A DNA stretch of 64,000 nucleotides from Alkaliphilus oremlandii OhILAs (GCF_000018325.1 NC_009922.1:558001-622000), one strand, 5' to 3'. Positions 41,829 to 51,368 are shown, counted from the stretch's first letter. The notes: a model not told the origin generated them from the letters alone. Made by a program: numbers and translations.

Positions 41829-43046
41829 ATGAAATTAACAACGAAAATATTTTTGGGTCTGATAGCAGGTATTATTGTAGGATTATTCTTTACGGGAAAC
41901 CCAGAAGTGATCAAAACATACGTTTCTCCCATCGGAACTTTATTTCTGAATTTAATTAAGATGATTATCGTTCCTCTCGTATTCTCATCCTTAATCGTTG
42001 GGGCGGCAAGTACCGGCGATATAAAAAGTTTAGGAAGAATTGGCGGCAAAACTATGGTATACTTTTTAGGGACGACTGCAGTAGCCATCGTCATTGGTTT
42101 AGTTTTAGGTGTAGTGATAAAGCCGGGCGCTGGATTGATCATACCAGCTGGTATTGAAGCAGCTCAGCAGGCAGCACCATCCCTTACGGATACTTTGCTT
42201 AATATTGTGCCTGCAAACCCACTGAAGGGTCTCGTAGAAGGAAACATGCTTCAAATTATAACCTTCGCTTTATTCCTAGGAATCGGCCTAACCAGCCTAC
42301 CAGATGACAAAGGAAAACCGTTCCTAAATTTCTTTGATAGTTTAGCAGAAATTATGTATAAAATTACAGCGTTTATTATGGAATTAGCACCTTTTGGTGT
42401 ATTTGGTCTAATTGCTCCTGTGGTAGCCAGCAATGGTCCAGCCGTATTGCTACCGCTGATTAAAGTCATTGCTGCAGTCTATATCGGATGTGTACTCCAT
42501 GCACTTATTGTGTATGCACCTGCTGTAAGGGCTTTTGCAAAAATTAATCCCATGGCGTTCTTCAAGGGTGTTGCTCCGGCTGCAATTACAGCCTATACAA
42601 CCAGTAGCAGTTCTGGAACACTACCAATCACCATACGATCAGTGAAAGAGAACTTTCATGTATCCGATAAAATAGCCAGCTTTGTTCTTCCGCTGGGCGC
42701 TACAGTAAACATGGATGGAACAGCCCTTTACCAAGGTGTATGTGCTTTATTCATAGCCCAAGCCTATGGCATTACTTTAACCATGCCGCAGCTGGTAACC
42801 ATCATTCTTACAGCCACATTAGGATCCATCGGTACTGCAGGGGTTCCTGGAGCTGGCATGATTATGCTAACCGTTGTTTTAAATTCTGTGGGATTGCCTT
42901 TGGAAGGCATTGCTTTAATTGCTGGAATCGATAGAGTATTAGATATGGCGAGAACTTGTATTAACGTTGTTGGTGATACATCCGCCGCTTTAGTAGTAGC
43001 AGCATCCGAAAATGAAATAGAAATACCAAAAGCGGAAACTGTATAA
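41829..43046 (+). CDS. Dicarboxylate/amino acid:cation symporter (DAACS family)
   Basis: This 405-residue membrane protein of the GltP/DctA family likely takes up glutamate, aspartate or C4-dicarboxylates with Na+ or H+. The ATG at 41829 (MKLTTKIFLGLIAGI) follows AGGAGG. Diagnostic segments are the hairpin-1 serine run AYTTSSSSGTLPIT near residue 256, the NMDGTALYQG helix near 296, and a VPGAGMIML hairpin near 337, the glutamate-transporter core. An Asp/Glu racemase gene follows, which favours an acidic amino acid as substrate. Confidence 0.93.
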   Translation: MKLTTKIFLGLIAGIIVGLFFTGNPEVIKTYVSPIGTLFLNLIKMIIVPLVFSSLIVGAASTGDIKSLGRIGGKTMVYFLGTTAVAIVIGLVLGVVIKPGAGLIIPAGIEAAQQAAPSLTDTLLNIVPANPLKGLVEGNMLQIITFALFLGIGLTSLPDDKGKPFLNFFDSLAEIMYKITAFIMELAPFGVFGLIAPVVASNGPAVLLPLIKVIAAVYIGCVLHALIVYAPAVRAFAKINPMAFFKGVAPAAITAYTTSSSSGTLPITIRSVKENFHVSDKIASFVLPLGATVNMDGTALYQGVCALFIAQAYGITLTMPQLVTIILTATLGSIGTAGVPGAGMIMLTVVLNSVGLPLEGIALIAGIDRVLDMARTCINVVGDTSAALVVAASENEIEIPKAETV

Positions 43047-43055
43047 GTCATATTG

Positions 43056-43089
43056 AGCATTCAGAGTAATTAATACTATTCTGAATGCT
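43056..43089 (+). other. Hairpin between symporter and racemase genes
   Basis: AGCATTCAGA (43056-43065) pairs perfectly with TCTGAATGCT (43080-43089). The tail is AATAATTTGTG, so termination would be partial. TATAAT at 43101-43106 could be a -10 box for the racemase. Confidence 0.6.
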
Positions 43090-43147
43090 AATAATTTGTG
43101 TATAATAGTATCATACTAGAATGATAGGACAGTAGGAGGTGCATAAA

Positions 43148-43852
43148 ATGAATCGAACATTAGGGATCATCGGTGGCATGGGACCCTTAGCTACTGCAAA
43201 TTTATTTAATAAAATTGTGTTAAAGACAGAGGCAAAGTCTGACCAAGATCATATTCATATTCTGATTGATAACAATATAGCCATACCCGATAGAACGGCT
43301 TACTTGGTAGGCGATGGAGATAATCCTTTAGAGGAACTTGTAAAATCTGCAAAGCGGTTAGAAAACATGGGCGCTGACTTTTTAATTATGCCATGCAATA
43401 CGGCTCATTATTTTTATCAGGAAATTAAGGACGTCATCAACATAGCATTTTTAAATATGATTGAGGAAACCGTAATGCATATTAAAGAAAAATATCCAAC
43501 CAGTAAAAAAGTAGGATTGTTAGCCACAGATGGTACAGTTCAATCAAAAATCTATGACCTATATTTTAATAAAGAAAATATAGAGATGATCAATCTGGAC
43601 GAAAACAGTCAAAAGTCCATCATGAATATCATATACAGTGTAAAAGCAGGAAAAAATCAAATTCCGTTGGAGGATATCTACAGTGCCATAGATGAACTGA
43701 AAGGTAAAGGGGCAGACGTAGTGATCCTAGGATGTACGGAGCTTTCTGTAGTGAATGAAAAACATGATTTAAAAGGAAATATTGTGGATGCGCTCAATAT
43801 AATTACAGAGACAGCCATACAATTTGCAGGGAAAAAGGTAGCCAGCAAATAA
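43148..43852 (+). CDS. Aspartate/glutamate racemase family protein
   Basis: This 234-residue protein of the YgeA/RacX type interconverts L- and D-amino acids without cofactor. ATG at 43148 lies 9 nt after AGGAGG. TLGIIGGMGPLATANLF is the family N-terminus; the two catalytic cysteines are in MPCNTAHYF near residue 80 and LGCTELSVV near 193. MurI glutamate racemases have a different N-terminus, so aspartate or broad specificity is more likely. Adjacent to the symporter, it may allow use of D-amino acids. Confidence 0.9.
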   Translation: MNRTLGIIGGMGPLATANLFNKIVLKTEAKSDQDHIHILIDNNIAIPDRTAYLVGDGDNPLEELVKSAKRLENMGADFLIMPCNTAHYFYQEIKDVINIAFLNMIEETVMHIKEKYPTSKKVGLLATDGTVQSKIYDLYFNKENIEMINLDENSQKSIMNIIYSVKAGKNQIPLEDIYSAIDELKGKGADVVILGCTELSVVNEKHDLKGNIVDALNIITETAIQFAGKKVASK

Positions 43853-43854
43853 GA

Positions 43855-43899
43855 AGAATCCTTGAATTTAGATTAAAGCTAAGATTCAAGGATTTTTTT
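43855..43899 (+). terminator. Terminator of the racemase gene
   Basis: AATCCTTGAAT pairs with ATTCAAGGATT around a short A/T loop, followed by a T-run (GATTTTTTTATT). Confidence 0.85.
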
Positions 43900-44057
43900 A
43901 TTGCAGTATAAATAAATTTTGTAGGGGGTACAAATACGTAGCAGTATAATTCTGTATCTATAAAATTATCGTCATTTTTTAAAATAGAGTGTTCAAATAT
44001 ACTGTTAAAAAAATATCTAAATATACTTTCATTCTTTAATAAAATATGTTATTATTA

Positions 44058-44205
44058 AGAGGAACTAATACAAGTTAATAATTTAACTTGAATATTAGGA
44101 CATACGTTGCGTAAGGAAAGAAACGCATTAGAAATATAGAATGATTTGTTTCGATGAAATGACGAAGCTGTAACTAAGGTTTTACGAGTATAAATAATAT
44201 GGAGG
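44058..44205 (+). ncRNA. Structured leader of unknown class before tatA
   Basis: About 150 bases upstream of tatA contain a strong hairpin, CTAATA-CAAGTTA/TAACTTG-TATTAG (about 44066-44098), and a second, TGCGT/ACGCA around AAGGAAAGAA (about 44108-44127), then an A/G-rich stretch with GATGAAATGACGAAGCTGT. I could not match it to any riboswitch consensus I know. It may be a new leader or only incidental structure. Confidence 0.35.
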
Positions 44206-44212
44206 TGTCCTT

Positions 44213-44395
44213 ATGTTTGGAAAAATTGGAACTGGAGAACTTATTTTAATTTTAGGTATTGCTCTTGTTATCTTTGGACCTGCAAAATTACCAGAGCTTG
44301 GGAAGGCCTTAGGTAGAGGAATCAATGAATTTAAGTCCCATGCAAATAAAGTTTCAGAAGATGTAAAAGAAGATCCAGAACTAAAAGACAAATAA
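44213..44395 (+). CDS. tatA: Twin-arginine translocase subunit TatA
   Basis: This 60-residue single-helix protein forms the Tat export pore with TatC, moving folded proteins. IGTGELILILGIALVIFGPA followed by KLPELGKALGRGINEFK is the TatA/E signature: a membrane helix, the FGP hinge and an amphipathic helix. GGAGGTG precedes the ATG. No tatC is adjacent, so the gene stands alone; a terminator follows. Confidence 0.93.
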   Translation: MFGKIGTGELILILGIALVIFGPAKLPELGKALGRGINEFKSHANKVSEDVKEDPELKDK

Positions 44396-44403
44396 ATGGA
44401 ATC

Positions 44404-44440
44404 GATAAAGTCCTAGAAATCTAGGGCTTTATTTTTTTTA
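44404..44440 (+). terminator. Terminator of tatA
   Basis: AAAGTCCTAGA with TCTAGGGCTTT around AAA, followed by ATTTTTTTT. Confidence 0.85.
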
Positions 44441-44568
44441 AAAAACTCATTTCGAAAATTCGTATTCAAATATGGTATACTATTTTAGAAAAGAAATAAT
44501 TGAAGAGACCTTAGATCTATATTATGTAGATGGATTAGGTAGATTCAATATATAGAGGGTGAGATATT

Positions 44569-46788
44569 ATGGAGCATCATAAAGAAAATATAAATTCTGT
44601 ACATAATGAGAAGGAATCTAGATACCATACATTAAATCCAATGCAAAAGAATGCGGTACTAACCACAGAGGGTCCCGTGCTGGTATTGGCAGGAGCTGGG
44701 TCTGGAAAAACTCGAGTGCTAACACATCGTATCGCCTACTTGGTGGAGGAAAAAGGCGTGTCCCCCTACCATATACTGGCCATTACCTTTACCAATAAAG
44801 CAGCAAAGGAAATGAAAGAAAGGGTGGAGGCGCTGCTTGGGGACTATCACAGAGATCTATGGGTTAGCACATTCCACTCCTCCTGTGTGCGTATTTTACG
44901 AATGGAAATTGATAAATTAGGATATGAAAAGAATTTCGTTATTTACGATACGACGGATCAGCAGGTTTTAATGAAGGATTGCCTAAAGAAATTTAATCTG
45001 GACGAAAAACTATTCCAGCCTCGAATGATTTTAAATGAAATTGGCAGAGCCAAGGATTTATTGATTGGCCCCAATGAATATTTAGAGGAGTTCGGCAATG
45101 ATTTTAGAAATCAAAAAATAGCAGAGATTTATAGACTATATCAGGATCGAATGAAAAGCAACAATGCTCTGGACTTCGATGATTTAATCATGAAAACCGT
45201 TCAGCTTTTTCAAACCCATCCGACTGTTCTGAGATATTATCAAAATAAATTTAAATATATATTAGTGGATGAGTTTCAGGATACGAACATGGCCCAGTAC
45301 ACCTTAATCAGTTTACTGGCAAAAAGTCATGGAAACCTTTGTGTTGTAGGGGACGATGACCAGTCCATCTATGGCTGGAGAGGCGCAGATATCCGAAACA
45401 TTTTAGGCTTTGAGAAGGATTTTCCCAATACACAGGTGGTTAAGCTAGAGCAGAACTATCGATCAACGAAGAGTATTTTAGACGCAGCCAATATGGTAGT
45501 GGCAAATAATACCGATCGAAAGTCAAAAAAACTATGGACCGATAATCAGGATGGGGAAATCATACAATACTACCGTGCCAATAACGAATATGATGAGGCA
45601 AGCTTTATTTCTGGTACCATCGAAAAGCTTAATGAAGAGGAAAATAGACCGTACTCAGAGTTTGCCATTCTATATCGTACCAATGCACAGTCCCGTGCCC
45701 TAGAGGAAATGCTGATGAAAAGAGCCATCCCTTATAAAATTTATAGCGGTACTCGTTTCTACGATCGAAAAGAAATTAAAGATATTTTAGCTTATTTGAG
45801 AACCATAGAAAATCCAGTAGATGATGTCAGTGTTAAGAGAATTATCAATGTTCCGAAGAGAGGCATCGGTATTAAAAGCATCGATCGGTTCGATGAATAT
45901 GCAGAAGGAAAGAACGAAAGCTTCTTTGGTGCCCTTTTGCATGTGGATCAGATGCCGGACCAGTCCACGAGAGTAAAGGTGCAGACCAATAAATTTACAG
46001 AATTAATTCAATCCCTAAGGGATCGACAGGATGAAATGTCCGTTACGGATATCGTTAAGGAGATCTATGAAAAAACAGGATATATCGATGCTTTAATGGC
46101 AGAAGATAAAATAGAAGCAGAAAGCCGAATTGAAAACCTTCAAGAGTTTTTATCCGTAACGAAGGATTTCGACGAAAACTCCGAAGTAAAAACATTGGAG
46201 GAATTTTTAGCGAGAACATCCTTAGAAACCACCTTGGATGAAAATGATGAAGAAAATACGGTGACCTTAATGACACTACACAGTGCCAAGGGTCTAGAAT
46301 TCCCTGTAGTTTTTATACCTGGAATGGAGGAAAGTATCTTCCCTTCTGCCATGTCACTTCAGGAAAATAATCTAGAAGAAGAGCGAAGACTTTGCTACGT
46401 TGGGATTACTAGAGCGAGAGAGAAGTTATATATGAGTCATGCTATGACGAGAACCTTGTACGGTAGAACCAATGCGAATCCTATTTCCAGATTTCTAGGA
46501 GAAATTCCAGAAGAATTGATTCAGATCGACAGGCCGTATAATCGGAAGCGGGATCTGAAAGAGATGCAGACTTCTCCTTTATTTACAGGGGCCATGATGC
46601 ATCAAAAAAAGGGAAATGCAAATAGTATCAATAGCGATGCAATTAAAGCTGGAAACAAGGTGAAGCACCCAAAATTCGGGGTAGGTACAGTGGTTTCTGT
46701 AGCCGGTGAAATGCTGACCATTGCTTTCCCAAATTCAGGAATTAAGAAAATTGCATCCACCTTCATTCAGCTTGAAATTATGGATTAG
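44569..46788 (+). CDS. pcrA: ATP-dependent DNA helicase PcrA/UvrD
   Basis: This 739-residue superfamily 1A 3'-5' helicase acts in repair and rolling-circle replication. Walker A GAGSGKT is at residues 42-48; motif Ia is TFTNKAAKEMKERV; motif II is ILVDEFQDTN; motif III is VVGDDDQSIYGWRGADI; motif VI is VGITRAREKLYMSH. The last 55 residues form the PcrA tudor-like domain (VKHPKFGVGTVVSVAG) that contacts RNA polymerase. ligA follows 73 bases later, the usual pcrA-ligA pair of Firmicutes. Confidence 0.97.
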   Translation: MEHHKENINSVHNEKESRYHTLNPMQKNAVLTTEGPVLVLAGAGSGKTRVLTHRIAYLVEEKGVSPYHILAITFTNKAAKEMKERVEALLGDYHRDLWVSTFHSSCVRILRMEIDKLGYEKNFVIYDTTDQQVLMKDCLKKFNLDEKLFQPRMILNEIGRAKDLLIGPNEYLEEFGNDFRNQKIAEIYRLYQDRMKSNNALDFDDLIMKTVQLFQTHPTVLRYYQNKFKYILVDEFQDTNMAQYTLISLLAKSHGNLCVVGDDDQSIYGWRGADIRNILGFEKDFPNTQVVKLEQNYRSTKSILDAANMVVANNTDRKSKKLWTDNQDGEIIQYYRANNEYDEASFISGTIEKLNEEENRPYSEFAILYRTNAQSRALEEMLMKRAIPYKIYSGTRFYDRKEIKDILAYLRTIENPVDDVSVKRIINVPKRGIGIKSIDRFDEYAEGKNESFFGALLHVDQMPDQSTRVKVQTNKFTELIQSLRDRQDEMSVTDIVKEIYEKTGYIDALMAEDKIEAESRIENLQEFLSVTKDFDENSEVKTLEEFLARTSLETTLDENDEENTVTLMTLHSAKGLEFPVVFIPGMEESIFPSAMSLQENNLEEERRLCYVGITRAREKLYMSHAMTRTLYGRTNANPISRFLGEIPEELIQIDRPYNRKRDLKEMQTSPLFTGAMMHQKKGNANSINSDAIKAGNKVKHPKFGVGTVVSVAGEMLTIAFPNSGIKKIASTFIQLEIMD

Positions 46789-46861
46789 CAAAAATGGGAA
46801 AATACCTTCCTAGAAGAGTGGATGGCAGGTATATTGAAAATTTTAAGGAGGGAATAGGACG

Positions 46862-48847
46862 ATGGGTTCTATGGAAAGACTCAGACAGCTGGTGGATATC
46901 TTAAATGAATATAGCTATCAATACTATGTTTTAGATGAACCAGTAGTTAGTGATAAGGAATATGACCAACTTTACGATGAATTAGTTCTATTAGAAAAAG
47001 AGCTCAATACGGTACTAGAGGACTCTCCAACCATAAGAGTAGGGGGGGATGTGCTGAAAAACTTTAAGGCACACAATCATTTGGCGCCCCTATGGAGCTT
47101 AGATAAATGCAAGACACCAGAGGAACTGATTTCATGGGACTTAAGAGTCCGAAGGCTGCTGGAGGGAAGTGGGGTTCCTATAGAATACGTGATGGAATAT
47201 AAATTTGATGGATTAACCCTCAACCTTACCTACAACAATGGACAGCTCGTGCAGGCTGCCACGAGAGGAAATGGCACAACTGGAGAGGGTATTTTAGAGC
47301 AAGTGAAGACCATTAAAACCATTCCACTGACCATTCCTCACAAAGGAAGAATTGAAGTCCAGGGAGAAGGATTAATGGGACTCTCCGTCCTAGCGGCATA
47401 TAATAAAACGGCTTTAGAGCCCTTAAAGAACCCTCGAAATGCAGCAGCAGGTGCTCTTCGAAATTTAGACCCAAAGGTGACTGCGAAGCGAAAATTAAGT
47501 GCTTTTTGTTATAATGTTGGATTCTATGAAGGCATAGACTTTAATACCCATATGGAGATCCTAGCGTTTCTGAAAGCAAATAAATTTCCGGTGAGCAATT
47601 ATACGAAAAAATTCCATACCATTCATCAGGTTATTGAGGAGATTGAAACAATAGGAGAACAGGTAAAGTCCTTAGATTTTTTAACGGATGGATTGGTAAT
47701 TAAAGTGAACCATATGGAAGCAAGAAGACTTCTAGGATATACACAGAAATTTCCACGTTGGGCCATGGCATTTAAGTTTGAAGCAGAAGAAATGACCACA
47801 GAGCTAAAGGATGTCATTTGGCAGGTAGGTAGAACTGGAAAACTAACGCCAGCGGCAGTTTTAGAGCCCATCGATATTGGTGGTGTCACTGTAAGTCGTG
47901 CCACTCTAAATAACTGGGAGGATATTCAGCGTAAGAAAGTAAAAATAGGCTGTAGGGTTTGGATTCGAAGATCTAACGATGTGATCCCTGAGATTATGGG
48001 CTCCATTGAAGAAACCTTAGAAGGTGCAATGGATATTGAAAAGCCACAGCACTGTCCAGCCTGTCACAGTGAAGTGGTGGAGAGAGGTGCGCATATTTTC
48101 TGTCCCAATTCGCTATCCTGTAAGCCACAGCTGGTATCTCGAATTGTGCACTATGCCAGCAGAGATGCCATGGACATCGTAGGCTTTAGTGAGAAAACGG
48201 CAGAGCAGCTATTTGAGGAATTGAATTTAAGGGATTTAGCAGATCTATATGAAATTAAATATGAGGATTTAATAAAGCTACCTCGCTTTGGTGATAAGAA
48301 AGCAAGAAATCTCTTAGAAGCCATTGAAAATAGTAAAAACTGCAAATTAGATTCCTTTGTATATGCCTTGGGCATCCCCAACGTGGGGAGAAAGACAGCT
48401 ACAGACCTTGCAAAGCATTATAAATCCTTCCAAGCCATCCAAGAAGCAGAGTTTCAAGAGCTGATTACGCTTCCAGATGTAGGGGATATTGTGGCACAGA
48501 GCATCATTGACTTTTTTGAGGACGAAGAAATAAAGAAAAGTGTGAATCGATTGATCAATGAAGGCATTCGGCCTCTCTTTAAAGAAGTAGAACAACAGGA
48601 AAATATATTCCTAGGAAAGACTGTCGTTGTAACGGGTACCTTAGAGAAATATGGACGGAAAGAGATCAAAGAGCTTCTAGAAAAATTGGGTGCAAAGGTG
48701 ACTGGAAGCGTCAGCAAAAATACAGATTTTCTTTTGGCTGGTGAAGCAGCAGGGTCGAAGCTAGAGAAGGCAATGGAAATTATAGCGTCTGGCGTGGAGA
48801 CCAGTTTAAGGATTATCTCAGAAGCTGAATTTGAAGCCATGCTTTAG
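46862..48847 (+). CDS. ligA: NAD-dependent DNA ligase
   Basis: This 661-residue ligase seals nicks using NAD+. Domain Ia has the YYVLDEPVVSDKEYDQLYDEL signature at residues 21-41. The adenylated lysine is K114 in KFDG. The OB fold has QVGRTGKLTPAAV; the zinc finger is CPAC...C....C near residue 399; HhH repeats follow; the BRCT domain begins near residue 590 with GKTVVVTGTLEKYGRKEIKE. Some usual blocks are divergent (PLWSLDKC in place of PMLSLDN), but all catalytic parts are present. It follows GGAGGG. Confidence 0.95.
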   Translation: MGSMERLRQLVDILNEYSYQYYVLDEPVVSDKEYDQLYDELVLLEKELNTVLEDSPTIRVGGDVLKNFKAHNHLAPLWSLDKCKTPEELISWDLRVRRLLEGSGVPIEYVMEYKFDGLTLNLTYNNGQLVQAATRGNGTTGEGILEQVKTIKTIPLTIPHKGRIEVQGEGLMGLSVLAAYNKTALEPLKNPRNAAAGALRNLDPKVTAKRKLSAFCYNVGFYEGIDFNTHMEILAFLKANKFPVSNYTKKFHTIHQVIEEIETIGEQVKSLDFLTDGLVIKVNHMEARRLLGYTQKFPRWAMAFKFEAEEMTTELKDVIWQVGRTGKLTPAAVLEPIDIGGVTVSRATLNNWEDIQRKKVKIGCRVWIRRSNDVIPEIMGSIEETLEGAMDIEKPQHCPACHSEVVERGAHIFCPNSLSCKPQLVSRIVHYASRDAMDIVGFSEKTAEQLFEELNLRDLADLYEIKYEDLIKLPRFGDKKARNLLEAIENSKNCKLDSFVYALGIPNVGRKTATDLAKHYKSFQAIQEAEFQELITLPDVGDIVAQSIIDFFEDEEIKKSVNRLINEGIRPLFKEVEQQENIFLGKTVVVTGTLEKYGRKEIKELLEKLGAKVTGSVSKNTDFLLAGEAAGSKLEKAMEIIASGVETSLRIISEAEFEAML

Positions 48848-48855
48848 AAATATGT

Positions 48856-48896
48856 AAAAAAAGGAGGTTGATGAATATTCATCCCTCCATTTTTTC
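48856..48896. terminator. Bidirectional terminator downstream of ligA
   Basis: AAAAAAGGAGG with CCTCCATTTTTT encloses GATGAATATTCATC, itself a palindrome. A and T runs on either side suit termination of ligA and of the convergent micro-protein gene. Confidence 0.8.
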
Positions 48897-48905
48897 TAAT
48901 GATGT

Positions 48906-49082
48906 CTATGCCCAGAAACTTCTTCCTCCAAATAGTATTACAAGTAGCAAGAAGAAGAAAAGTAAACTATCGTTAGAGCCCTTGAAAATACCACAGTTAC
49001 AGAATATGATCACTAACAATAAAAAGAAAAACAATAAGCTGCTATTATTGTTAAAGATACCACCTAATACTGAATTTGACAT
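48906..49082 (-). CDS. Tiny duplicated-hydrophobic protein, paralogue 3
   Basis: This 58-residue protein starts at the ATG at 49082 (MSNSVLGGIFNNNSSLLFFF), 7 nt after AAGGAGGTG on the minus strand. The repeat pair SSLLFFFLLLVIIF and DSLLFFFLLLVILF, the linker FCNCGIFKGSN and the end FGGRSFWA make it closest to paralogue 2, 7.6 kb away. Two more paralogues lie in tandem on the other strand. Function is unknown; membrane or spore-layer micro-protein is the best guess. Confidence 0.8.
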   Translation of the reverse strand: MSNSVLGGIFNNNSSLLFFFLLLVIIFCNCGIFKGSNDSLLFFFLLLVILFGGRSFWA

Positions 49083-49221
49083 AGAATTCACCTCCTTAAT
49101 AGGATATCGATTATCTTTTTCTTAATTTATAATATGAAGCATCGGTGAAAGTGTGCTTTTATTCAGTAAGGAATTTATAGTATTGCATTTTAAAATGGGA
49201 AAAGAAAAGGGGGAACTTTCT

Positions 49222-49902
49222 TTGAAGGGAATAAAAAAAATAGGATACGTCAGTATTGGTATATTATTATCCATGGTGCTCTTACTCACCTCTGTAGAGC
49301 TGGTAGCTTTTCATATGGACCATTACAGGGCATCCTTTGAAAAGTATAAGATTACAGAAGCCACAGGAATGAATATGGAAAACCTAGAGCATACCATGGG
49401 GGACGTTTTAAAATATTTTAAAGATGATCGAGTGGAATTGGACACAAGAGCGGTGATTCATGGAGAAGAGCAACCCGTATTTGGAGAAAGAGAAATCTCT
49501 CATATGGTGGATGTGAAAGCACTTTTTGTTCAAGGAAGATTCATCAGAAACAGTGGGGTGCCCCTGATATTGATCATAGCCCTCATCTTGATCAAAATAG
49601 ATAAAGATTGGAGAAAAGGATTTGCTAAAACACTTTTATATACTTCCATTGCCAATATAGGGCTTTTAGTTATGCTGCTGATATTGATGAAAATTGATTT
49701 CTATAAGTATTTTACGTACTTCCATCTAATATTTTTCAGCAATGATCTATGGATATTGGACCCAACAACCGATGTATTGATCCAGATGGTTCCCGAAGAG
49801 TTTTTTTATAGCACGGCAGTTAAAATCATCGTTTATTTTGTTGGCAGTCTGTTGGTTTTAGGCACTGCTGGTGGATACTATCTCAAAAAGAGAACAAAAT
49901 AA
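49222..49902 (+). CDS. Integral membrane protein, TIGR01906/DUF1461 type
   Basis: This 226-residue protein has a TTG start at 49222, 7-10 nt after AAAGGGGGAAC; an upstream GTG at 49153 would lack a good ribosome-binding site. There are four predicted helices, near residues 7-27, 112-128, 140-160 and 198-218. Between helices 1 and 2 is a large outer loop with FGEREISHMVDVKALF, the conserved signature of the family. The function is unknown. It is a single gene ahead of the transporter at 49983. Confidence 0.75.
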   Translation: MKGIKKIGYVSIGILLSMVLLLTSVELVAFHMDHYRASFEKYKITEATGMNMENLEHTMGDVLKYFKDDRVELDTRAVIHGEEQPVFGEREISHMVDVKALFVQGRFIRNSGVPLILIIALILIKIDKDWRKGFAKTLLYTSIANIGLLVMLLILMKIDFYKYFTYFHLIFFSNDLWILDPTTDVLIQMVPEEFFYSTAVKIIVYFVGSLLVLGTAGGYYLKKRTK

Positions 49903-49982
49903 TCACCATCTTTCTCTTCCTTCATATCATAAATTATTAGAGGAAATTTGCTTCTAACTTGATATTGGGGAGGAGGAAAATA

Positions 49983-51368
49983 ATGATAGAACTAACTTTA
50001 GTACATTGGGTTTACGTTATTGTAGTTTTAGTAGTCCTTGGAACAATGATACTTCGGCGAGATACCCTAATACCGTGTATCTTAGGAATCTTCATCATGG
50101 GATTGGCAGCAAATCAAGGAATTGTTGGAGCCATAGGAGGCATCTTTAATTCCTTCGTAGTTGCTGGGATTGAGCTAATAGGGATCATATTTATTATTTC
50201 GGTCATTGTATCCATGTCGAAGCTACTAGAAGATCTTGGTGCCAATCAACTCATGGTAAAGCCTATTACAAAGCTGATTAAGACGCCAAACCAAGCCTTT
50301 TGGTTTATTGGAATGGTTATGCTTCTAGTATCATGGTTCTTCTGGCCATCCCCTGCGACCGCTCTCGTTGGTGCGGTATTATTACCAGTGGGGCTAAAGG
50401 TAGGGCTACCAGCCATCGGTGCCGCCGTTGCAATCAACTTATTTGGTCACGGCTTAGCCCTATCCAGTGACCTTGTGATTCAAGGTGCATTGACGATTAC
50501 AGCAAGTACAGCAGGTGTAGCAGTGACAGAGCTTTCTAGAAAAGGATTGCCTTTGTTTGCAGTCATGGCTGTTGTTACGATTACAACGGCTTATATTATG
50601 CTAAAAAGAGATATAAAAAATGGAACCTTAGAGGTTACGAATGACTTGATGGATAGAGAGCATAAAGAGGACCGTAAGACCAGTCCCGTTGCCAGGATTG
50701 CGGCGTATATTGTACCCCTAGCCTTCGGGATGGATATCTTAGCCATGTTCCTATTTGGATTAACTGGTGGGGATGCTACGGCTTTAATTGGAGGAACCGC
50801 AGTTTTAATGCTCATCGTTCTATGCGTACTGGAATATAAATCCAAGGCATTAGAGCATATCACGAATTATATTAAATCTGGCTTTGTATTTGGCATCGAA
50901 ATATTTGGACCGATTATTCCAATCGCAGCATTTTTCTACATGGGAGATTTGAATTCTTTTGTAAAGGTCATGGGTGCTGGAGGATTGCCAGCAACATCCC
51001 AAGGGATTTTAGCAGACCTTGGAACAGCTTTAGCTTCTGTAGCGCCAATGAATCGACCGACGGTTGCAATTATGGAAATGGGAATTAGTGGATTGACAGG
51101 TCTTGATGGCTCTGGTTTTTCGGGTCTATCCTTATCGGGCGCTATTGCAAAAGTCTTTGGTACTGCCATCAATGGAAGCGTGGCCGTACTAGCAGCACTG
51201 GGGCAAATTGGCGCTATTTGGGTGGGTGGCGGAACCATCGTTCCGTGGAGCTTAATTCCCGCGGCAGCAATTTGTAATGTATCGCCTATGGAATTAGCGC
51301 GCAGAAACTTTATTCCAGTCATTGTCGGTTTAATCTGCACCACCATCGTTGCCATGTTCTTAATTTAA
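49983..51368 (+). CDS. Predicted multi-helix transporter of the ion-transporter superfamily
   Basis: This 461-residue protein starts at the ATG at 49983 after GAGGAGG. About 11-12 hydrophobic helices are visible, with gly-pro-rich re-entrant stretches such as FWPSPATALVGAVLLPVGLK near residue 119 and an ALGQIGAIWVGGGTIVPWSL segment near 407, repeated in inverted position as in the IT/CitM-GntP class. The substrate cannot be read; organic acids are usual for this class. Single gene followed by a terminator. Confidence 0.7.
   Translation: MIELTLVHWVYVIVVLVVLGTMILRRDTLIPCILGIFIMGLAANQGIVGAIGGIFNSFVVAGIELIGIIFIISVIVSMSKLLEDLGANQLMVKPITKLIKTPNQAFWFIGMVMLLVSWFFWPSPATALVGAVLLPVGLKVGLPAIGAAVAINLFGHGLALSSDLVIQGALTITASTAGVAVTELSRKGLPLFAVMAVVTITTAYIMLKRDIKNGTLEVTNDLMDREHKEDRKTSPVARIAAYIVPLAFGMDILAMFLFGLTGGDATALIGGTAVLMLIVLCVLEYKSKALEHITNYIKSGFVFGIEIFGPIIPIAAFFYMGDLNSFVKVMGAGGLPATSQGILADLGTALASVAPMNRPTVAIMEMGISGLTGLDGSGFSGLSLSGAIAKVFGTAINGSVAVLAALGQIGAIWVGGGTIVPWSLIPAAAICNVSPMELARRNFIPVIVGLICTTIVAMFLI

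Noticed and set aside
44100..44190. c-di-GMP-I (GEMM) riboswitch before tatA (ATGACGAAGCTGTAACTAAGG)
   Set aside because: The GACGCAAAGC core and tetraloop/receptor parts do not match at the invariant positions.
48868..49125. Plus-strand ORF of 85 codons
   Set aside because: It is the reverse-strand shadow of micro-protein 3; it has no suitable ribosome-binding site and unlikely composition.
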